A stretch of DNA of 61,040 nt from a virus. A program made the translations under genes and the position numbers. This document shows positions 56,248 to 61,040 of this stretch, piece after piece. The stretch's first letter is position 1. Each line of letters starts with the position of its first letter. Below the pieces are notes generated by a model that had not been told where the DNA came from, did not search any database, and saw only the letters and a list, made by a program, of their open reading frames with translations. Location: positions 1 through 61,040 of the IMG/VR virus record IMGVR_UViG_3300035138_000079; one strand, 5' to 3'.

Positions 56248-56295
56248 TTGACATATGTATAGGACTATGGTATTATATAAACATAAGATAAATTA
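56248..56295 (+). promoter_or_regulatory. Class A promoter with leader motif
   Basis: TTGACA 56248-56253 with ACATATGT, spacer 17, TATTAT 56271-56276, then ACATAAGATAAAT. Drives 56321. Confidence 0.85.
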
Positions 56296-56320
56296 TTAAA
56301 TTTTTTGGGAGGATTCGATT

Positions 56321-56677
56321 ATGAGTAGATTTGCATTATTAAAGGAAGATGTTAAGGTTTTAAAGAAAGACCAAACTAGTAAGGTATGGTCAGGTGAAAT
56401 GATAAGAAATTTACTTCTTAGCAATCCAAATGCAGTTTTAAAAGGTGTTGTGGCTTTATATAAACTGCAAACAGCCGACGAGAAAGCTTATAAGCATACT
56501 AACGAGTCTAATGGAGTTGGATTCTCAGCCTATGACGCTCCATATATGACTAAAATAGCTGAGAGAGTTATAAGCAAAAGAGGTTTGACTAGAATGGAAG
56601 TAGCTAATTTAAGAGTAAAACTTTTAAAATATAGTAATCAATTAGCGAAAATCGCTAATAAAGAAATAAAAATATAG
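56321..56677 (+). CDS. Unknown protein with conserved-looking C-terminal motif, 118 aa
   Basis: ATG after TTGGGAGG. The second half (VGFSAYDAPYMTKIAERVISKRGLT followed by LLKYSNQLAKIAN) resembles a short module I associate with phage and plasmid proteins, of unknown role, often written as YAGQLAKIAN. The gene has its own class A promoter and a perfect terminator, and more C-ending codons than neighbours. Probably an abundant early protein. Confidence 0.65.
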   Translation: MSRFALLKEDVKVLKKDQTSKVWSGEMIRNLLLSNPNAVLKGVVALYKLQTADEKAYKHTNESNGVGFSAYDAPYMTKIAERVISKRGLTRMEVANLRVKLLKYSNQLAKIANKEIKI

Positions 56678-56684
56678 TCTAAAG

Positions 56685-56706
56685 AACCCGCTTAAAGGCG
56701 GGTTTT
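56685..56706 (+). terminator. Intrinsic terminator
   Basis: AACCCGC / GCGGGTT perfect stem, six-base loop, TTTT. Confidence 0.85.
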
Positions 56707-56725
56707 ACCATTTAAGGAGGGAGTT

Positions 56726-56836
56726 ATGGCAGTTAAATTTAATTATTGTATTAAATGTTTAAGAATGATGGACTGGGATTGGGATGAGGTCATTAAAAAA
56801 TGGGTTTGTCGTGGTTGCGGTTCTATTATGGGTTAG
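56726..56836 (+). CDS. Zinc-ribbon mini-protein, 36 aa
   Basis: ATG seven bases after AAGGAGG. Two knuckles, CIKC (8-11) and CRGC (28-31), make a complete single zinc site. Trp- and Asp-rich middle part. Function unknown. Confidence 0.65.
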   Translation: MAVKFNYCIKCLRMMDWDWDEVIKKWVCRGCGSIMG

Positions 56837-56869
56837 GAGGAAATTCTATTTAGTATTAATTGCATGTGT

Positions 56870-56899
56870 TTGTTATAAGTTCATAGTTTATGTTATAAT
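56870..56899 (+). promoter_or_regulatory. Probable promoter of the antirepressor gene
   Basis: TTGTTA 56870-56875, 18 bases, TATAAT 56894-56899. It belongs to neither repeated class. Confidence 0.45.
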
Positions 56900-56932
56900 A
56901 TGTTTAAACATAATTATGAAAGAAGGTTTCAA

Positions 56933-57649
56933 ATGGGTAATTTAGTATTGTTGGAAAATAATGTTCCATTAACTACGAGTTTAATAATTGCAAAAAAGAC
57001 AGATTTAGAACATCGTTCTATATTTAGAATGATAAAAAGATATGAAAAGGATTTAAATGAGTTTGGAGTTTTGCGATTTGATATCGCAAAACCAAAAACT
57101 GGAAGACCCTTAGATTTTGTCAAATTAAATGAAGAACAGACAAGTTTATTAATAATGTATTTAAAAAATACTGAAAAAGTAAGAATGTTTAAGAAAATGA
57201 TTAATAAACAATTTCATCAAATGAGAAAATGGGTATTAGAACAAAAAATGCAAAAAGCAAATCAGCATTATATTGAAACTAGAAATCAATCAAAGTTAGG
57301 ACGTAAGCAAGAGACTGATATTATAAAAGATTTTATAGGCTATGCTAAGAGTCAAGGGTCTAAGAGTGCTGATAAATATTATATGATAATTTCTAAGATG
57401 GAAAATAGTGCTTTTTTTATACTTAAAGAAAAATTTAATAATGTGAGAGAGATATTAAATATTCAGCAACTTAGTAAAATAATTATAGCCGATATGATTG
57501 TGAAGGAGGCTATAATTGAAGGTATGGAAAAAGAAATGTTTTATAAGGATATATTTCAATTAGCTAAGAAAAGGGTTGTTGCTATGGCTAATAGTGTAGG
57601 TATGAAAGAGATTTTACCTTCTATAGATAAGAAAGAGTTAAATGAATAG
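56933..57649 (+). CDS. Rha-type phage regulatory protein (antirepressor)
   Basis: 238 aa from ATG 56933, after AGAAGG. N-terminal Rha-like domain: TTSLIIAKKTDLEHRSIFRMIKRYEKDL, then GRPLDFVKLNEEQTSLLIMYLKNTEKV and FKKMINKQFHQMR up to about residue 97. The C-terminal part is helical and basic. Rha and related proteins act as antirepressors or host-interfering regulators in temperate phages. The gene is more A-rich and uses a private promoter type, unlike its neighbours, so it may be a recent arrival. Confidence 0.82.
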   Translation: MGNLVLLENNVPLTTSLIIAKKTDLEHRSIFRMIKRYEKDLNEFGVLRFDIAKPKTGRPLDFVKLNEEQTSLLIMYLKNTEKVRMFKKMINKQFHQMRKWVLEQKMQKANQHYIETRNQSKLGRKQETDIIKDFIGYAKSQGSKSADKYYMIISKMENSAFFILKEKFNNVREILNIQQLSKIIIADMIVKEAIIEGMEKEMFYKDIFQLAKKRVVAMANSVGMKEILPSIDKKELNE

Positions 57650-57660
57650 TGGAGGTTTAT

Positions 57661-57852
57661 ATGGCTAAAAAAATTGAATATGATAAGTATTGCCCTTCTT
57701 GTGGTGAAGGGCTGCACTTTAAAGATTTATATGTTAAATGTGAATCTTGTAATAAAATCCTTTGTAAATATTGTAATGCTAGGGTTGAGAGGTCCTATAT
57801 TGCAGGAAAAGATTTATGTGAGGATTGTAAAAAAGAAGCTATGCAAAAATAA
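57661..57852 (+). CDS. Double zinc-ribbon protein, 63 aa
   Basis: ATG at 57661 follows GGAGG; an upstream in-frame GTG overlaps the previous stop and is rejected. Eight cysteines in four pairs (CPSCG, CESC, CKYC, CEDC), enough for two zinc sites in a RING-like order. Function unknown. Confidence 0.72.
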   Translation: MAKKIEYDKYCPSCGEGLHFKDLYVKCESCNKILCKYCNARVERSYIAGKDLCEDCKKEAMQK

Positions 57853-57858
57853 AATTGC

Positions 57859-57889
57859 ACATGCTTTTAATTTATTTTTGAGGTATAAT
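57859..57889 (+). promoter_or_regulatory. Class B promoter (ACA-N22-TATAAT) for the polymerase gene
   Basis: CACATGCTTTT ... GAGG-TATAATA; ACA 57859-57861, TATAAT 57884-57889. Confidence 0.77.
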
Positions 57890-57917
57890 ATTTAAAATTG
57901 AAAGGAGTTGTTTTATT

Positions 57918-60419
57918 TTGCCTTTATTTCAGGGAGTTAATTATCAGTGTATTGATGAGGAAGAGAAATTAAATGCAGTAATAAACGTTTTAAAAGATGT
58001 GTCCGTTTGTTCTATAGACTTGGAAACAAGCGGCTTGTCTGTTTATGATGATTATATAGTTGGGATAGGTTTGTCCTGGCAAGAAGGAACTGGGGTGTAT
58101 ATTCCTGTTAATCATGAGAAAGGGAAAAATATTGATTATGATAAAGCTTTAGAACTTTTAAAGCCTTGTTTGGAAAATGAAAATATTTGTTATATAGCTC
58201 ACAATAGAAAGTTTGATCAAACTCTTCTAGGGGCTTCTTACTTGACAGATGATTTTATAAAGAATAATCCTAACTATGCTACTGATTTGTGGTTATCTGT
58301 TTTCCATAAAGAAATGGGTATTCAATGGCAACCTACCTTATTTAAAAAGCTTGGTATTAATTGCTTTGTTAAGTTTGATACTATGGCTATGGCCTATTTA
58401 ACAGGCCGTTATATGAATATTGGAACGGGTAGCTCAACGGCCAGTCTTAAAAAGATAGTTTTATCTGAGCTAGGGATTCAAATGGTTCAGATAGAGCAAT
58501 TATTTGGGGTTGACCCTGATAAGAAAAGTGCTGGTAAAAAGGCTAAGGCTAAAAAAGCTAATCTTATCAGATTTGAGACTTTGGACCCAAGAGAAGAAAT
58601 CCCTTTACCTGGTGGAGATTTGGTTAGTCCTTATCAATACGGTTGTGCTGATTGTGATATGACCTTAAGACTATTTAATAAATTATATCCTCAAGTTAAA
58701 GATATGTTTTTATTAAAAGTCGATCAAGGTATAATCCCATTGGTTAAGTTGATGGAGTTAAATGGTGTACTGTGTAATATTGAAGAAATGAAAAGACAAT
58801 ATAAAGCCTTAACTTCGGAGAATGTCAGATTACAGACTTTAATTTATGAGTTTGTTTCTGATAAAGTGGGGGCTAAAATTACTTTTGATTTGGGTTCTTC
58901 TGCTCAAGTCGGTAAAATTTTATTTGAGCGATTGGGTTTACCAGTTCAGGAAAGGTCTCCTAAGACTGGTAAACCATTAACTAAGGCCTCTGTGCTTGAG
59001 GCAATGGCTAAAGATTATCCTATTGTTAAGAATATTCTTTATTGGCGATCTATTCGTAAACATGCTGAGGATTTCTTTAATGGTATGCAGGAGTATATTA
59101 ATAATATTACTAATAGGATTCATACTTCTTACGCTACGGCTCATGTTATTAGTGGTCGTTTTGCCAGTGAGAGTCCTAATATGCAAAATCAGCCTAAGAA
59201 AGCCAGTTGGGATGTTTATAATCCTTATGGAGAGGATTATGAGATTAGCTGTAATGTGAGAAAGTGTTATGTACCTCCTAAGGATTTTTATGTCTTAGAG
59301 GGTGACTTTTCTCAGGTAGAGTATAGGGTATTTGCTGGACGTTCTCAGTCCAGAGCTTTATTGGAAGGTTATAAGCATGGTGTTGATATGCATACTAAAA
59401 ACGCTTCTATGATTTTCCAAGTGCCAGAGGCTCAGGTTACAAAGAAATTAAGGTCTGATGGTAAAACTTTTTCTTTTGGTATTATGTTTGGTATGAGGGC
59501 TATGGGTATTTCTAAAAGAATTGGGATACCAAAAGCGGAGTGTCAGAAATATGTTAATAACTATTTTCAGGCCATCCCTGAGGGAGTTCAACATATCAAA
59601 GATATTACTGATGGAGCAAAAAGAAATTGTTATGTAGTTACTCATTTTGGGCGTATTGCTCATATGCCTGAGTTTAGAAGTGATAATAGTAAATTAAGGT
59701 TTAAGGCTGAGCGTGAAGCTTTTAATATTACAATTCAAGGTACCGCTGCAGATATTATGCGTATTGCCATGTATAGATTAGGACAGACTCTTTTAAAAGA
59801 TTTTGGTCCTCGGTTTAATGATGTGATTAAACCTATCTTAACTACTCATGACTCCTTTGCTTTATATGTGCATCGCTCTGTAGATGTTAATAAATTAATG
59901 GCTGCTATGCGTAAAGCTTGTGAGATTCCTATTACTAATTTTCCTCATATTAAAATGGATTTTCAAGTTGGACCGTCTTATGGTGAGTTATTAGATTGGG
60001 GAGAAGGAATAGAAAAATATTTTGATACTGGAAAAGATGACTTTGGATTTGGCTCTTATTTTGATGATTTAAAGCCTAAAAATAATCCTGATAAAAAACC
60101 TGAGGAAGATAAAAAAGTTGATTTAAATGTGGTTTCTGGTGAGAATAAACCCATTAATAAATCTCCTGTTATTTTAAAAGTAGTTATACCTAAGGAATTA
60201 AATCCTGTGGAGGCTAACGCTATTAAAAATTTAATGGCTGCTTATCCTGGACAAAATAAAGTAATTATAGATTATCCTGGTGGTGAGGTACCTATTAATA
60301 TAACTACGAGTTTAGGTTTAGATGATGAATCTAAATTTCAAATGATTTGTACTTGTAAATTAACTTTAGATTCTAAGTCTATTAGTGGTAAGGCTTTAAC
60401 TACTGGTTTGAAATTATAA
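57918..60419 (+). CDS. polA: Family A DNA polymerase with 3'-5' exonuclease and unusual C-terminal extension
   Basis: 833 aa, TTG start after AAAGGAG. Proofreading exonuclease: SIDLET with Asp34/Glu36, AHNRKFD (95-100) and YGCADCD (241-247). There is no 5'-3' nuclease domain. Polymerase: motif A EGDFSQVEYR with Asp463; motif B around Arg512, Lys516 and FSFGIMFGM, where the usual Tyr of YG is Phe524; motif C THDS with Asp645, where the common HDE Glu is Ser646. After residue 717 a Lys/Pro-rich linker leads to residues 750-815 (VILKVVIPKELNP, NLMAAYPGQNKVII), which resemble the C-terminal domain of DnaE. This part could contact the clamp loader or clamp; that is an inference. Confidence 0.93.
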   Translation: MPLFQGVNYQCIDEEEKLNAVINVLKDVSVCSIDLETSGLSVYDDYIVGIGLSWQEGTGVYIPVNHEKGKNIDYDKALELLKPCLENENICYIAHNRKFDQTLLGASYLTDDFIKNNPNYATDLWLSVFHKEMGIQWQPTLFKKLGINCFVKFDTMAMAYLTGRYMNIGTGSSTASLKKIVLSELGIQMVQIEQLFGVDPDKKSAGKKAKAKKANLIRFETLDPREEIPLPGGDLVSPYQYGCADCDMTLRLFNKLYPQVKDMFLLKVDQGIIPLVKLMELNGVLCNIEEMKRQYKALTSENVRLQTLIYEFVSDKVGAKITFDLGSSAQVGKILFERLGLPVQERSPKTGKPLTKASVLEAMAKDYPIVKNILYWRSIRKHAEDFFNGMQEYINNITNRIHTSYATAHVISGRFASESPNMQNQPKKASWDVYNPYGEDYEISCNVRKCYVPPKDFYVLEGDFSQVEYRVFAGRSQSRALLEGYKHGVDMHTKNASMIFQVPEAQVTKKLRSDGKTFSFGIMFGMRAMGISKRIGIPKAECQKYVNNYFQAIPEGVQHIKDITDGAKRNCYVVTHFGRIAHMPEFRSDNSKLRFKAEREAFNITIQGTAADIMRIAMYRLGQTLLKDFGPRFNDVIKPILTTHDSFALYVHRSVDVNKLMAAMRKACEIPITNFPHIKMDFQVGPSYGELLDWGEGIEKYFDTGKDDFGFGSYFDDLKPKNNPDKKPEEDKKVDLNVVSGENKPINKSPVILKVVIPKELNPVEANAIKNLMAAYPGQNKVIIDYPGGEVPINITTSLGLDDESKFQMICTCKLTLDSKSISGKALTTGLKL

Positions 60420-60425
60420 TGTTTG

Positions 60426-60460
60426 CGGTTAAGATTTTTTTAATCTTAACTGTCTTTTTT
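60426..60460 (+). terminator. Strong intrinsic terminator
   Basis: CGGTTAAGATT / AATCTTAACTG, 11 pairs with one G-T, T5 loop, T-rich tail, six bases after the polymerase stop. Confidence 0.88.
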
Positions 60461-60479
60461 CTATTTTTATAGGTATAAT
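60449..60479 (+). promoter_or_regulatory. Class B promoter variant (ACT-N22-TATAAT)
   Basis: ACT 60449-60451 lies in the right arm of the terminator; TATAGG-TATAATA with TATAAT 60474-60479. Ahead of 60509. Confidence 0.68.
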
Positions 60480-60508
60480 ATTTTAGTTAGAAAAAGGGAG
60501 GGGAATTT

Positions 60509-60655
60509 ATGGAAGATTTGAAATGTCCTTTGAATCCTGAGTGTAAAAATGATGATAAAGAAATATGTTCTCTTTGTCAGGTGTCTTTAGAAGAATATTA
60601 TAGAACTATGGAAGAGGTAGCAAAGGAGCTTATTTATGCAAGTAAAGATTGTTAG
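60509..60655 (+). CDS. Zinc-binding mini-protein, 48 aa
   Basis: ATG after GGGAGGGG. Cysteines 6, 12, 20 and 23 (CPLNPEC and CSLC) make one zinc site; the remaining part is an acidic helix. Overlaps the next gene by 20 bases. Function unknown. Confidence 0.65.
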   Translation: MEDLKCPLNPECKNDDKEICSLCQVSLEEYYRTMEEVAKELIYASKDC

Positions 60656-60860
60656 ACTCAAGAAATTTCCTTCTAAGTTGGTAAGAGATCATATGTGTGA
60701 TAAATTACCTGCTGAGAGTAAAAAGCATACCTTTATTATAATGTTGACCACTATAGATAGGAGGAAATTTTATAGAGAGGGAAGTTTTTCTATAGTGGCT
60801 GTTTGTCCTCATTGTAAGGAGGAGATTAAATATAATGTAATTAATATATGTAAAAGGTAG
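60636..60860 (+). CDS. Unknown basic protein with CPHC motif, 74 aa
   Basis: ATG seven bases after AAAGGAG, which lies in the preceding gene. Basic N-terminal half, then AVCPHCKEEI near residue 57 and a last Cys. May bind nucleic acid via a partial zinc ribbon. Function unknown. Confidence 0.65.
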   Translation: MQVKIVRLKKFPSKLVRDHMCDKLPAESKKHTFIIMLTTIDRRKFYREGSFSIVAVCPHCKEEIKYNVINICKR

Positions 60861-60870
60861 GAGTGGTTTT

Positions 60871-61040
60871 ATGACTATTAGTATGGGTTGTAAATGCAAT
60901 ATAGGTAAGCAATATGAGATGATGGAGTTTCATGTTGAAATAGATAGTAATGATTATCCTATTATTAATGGGTGTGATCCTGATGTTCAATTAAAATATT
61001 TACAGGGTAAGGCCTTATTACAGTTACTTTTATTTAAAGT
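60871..61040 (+). CDS. Unknown protein, 5' part only
   Basis: ATG after TAGGAG; open to the end of the window (56 codons visible). Contains CKC near the start. Too little is visible to classify it. Confidence 0.6.
   Translation, partial: MTISMGCKCNIGKQYEMMEFHVEIDSNDYPIINGCDPDVQLKYLQGKALLQLLLFK

Noticed and set aside
2034-56276. Repeated ACATATGT sites as LexA/SOS boxes
   Set aside because: Firmicute LexA boxes need GAAC-N4-GTTC-type arms; here the arms are TTGAC/GTCAA or less and the sites are fixed at the -35 box.
2034-56295. CRISPR-like repeats
   Set aside because: The similar elements are dispersed promoters many kb apart; no regular repeat-spacer array exists.
1-61040. Window as a complete circular genome
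   Set aside because: Joining the ends puts a stop one codon upstream of the first gene's frame and no start codon, and the last gene would end after eight further codons without linking to it.
1-61040. tRNA or rRNA genes
   Set aside because: I saw no cloverleaf with a TTCRA-type arm or CCA end, and no rRNA-like GC-rich stretch.

Overview
This window is a slice of an AT-rich double-stranded DNA phage genome with siphovirus-type tail genes. Every gene I can support lies on the + strand. The host is most likely a low-GC Firmicute, probably a Clostridia relative: ribosome sites are strong AGGAGG/AAAGGAGG types, TTG and GTG starts are common, promoters fit sigma-A, intrinsic terminators are standard, and endolysin, holin and tail types fit a Gram-positive host. 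No integrase, tRNA or CRISPR array is visible, so lifestyle is open, although a Rha-type antirepressor is present. Both ends cut genes, and joining them gives no continuous reading frame.

Layout. (1) 1-8.9 kb: accessory genes, mostly small and unknown, with Cys-rich mini-proteins, a secreted papain-like protease, an amidoligase and an orphan DNA methyltransferase. (2) 9-14.5 kb: a very large B12-type radical SAM protein and a DnaX clamp-loader operon. (3) 14.5-18.2 kb: a cell-envelope cassette with a processive glycosyltransferase, an LPQTG micro-protein and several membrane-anchored proteins. (4) 18.3-46 kb: the virion and lysis module in classical order: lectin-like protein, TerS, TerL, portal, head morphogenesis, Ig-like protein, protease, capsid, connectors, tail tube, tail chaperones, tape measure, Dit, Tal, several adhesin-like tail proteins, XhlA-like protein, M15 endolysin, holin. 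(5) 46-60.4 kb: replication, with an SNF2 helicase, DnaB-like helicase, split DnaG primase, ATP-dependent ligase, sigma-like factor, delta-prime and delta clamp-loader subunits, antirepressor and family A DNA polymerase. (6) The last 0.6 kb returns to small Cys-rich genes.

Two features stand out. First, the phage appears to carry a complete bacterial-type clamp loader (gamma, delta-prime, delta) although its polymerase is of the Pol I family; that polymerase has a C-terminal extension resembling the C-terminal domain of DnaE. Second, transcription seems to use two distinct repeated promoter families. Class A (eight copies) is TTGACA-N17-TATAAT with a conserved ACATATGT palindrome next to the -35 box, often followed by a conserved CATAAGATAAAT leader. 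Class B (ten copies) has TATAAT preceded at exactly 22 bases by ACA or ACT, with no normal -35 box. Class A precedes the sigma-like gene, while class B precedes the DnaX, helicase, ligase and polymerase units, which suggests a transcription cascade. Several promoter-to-terminator intervals hold no gene and may make small RNAs or attenuating leaders.
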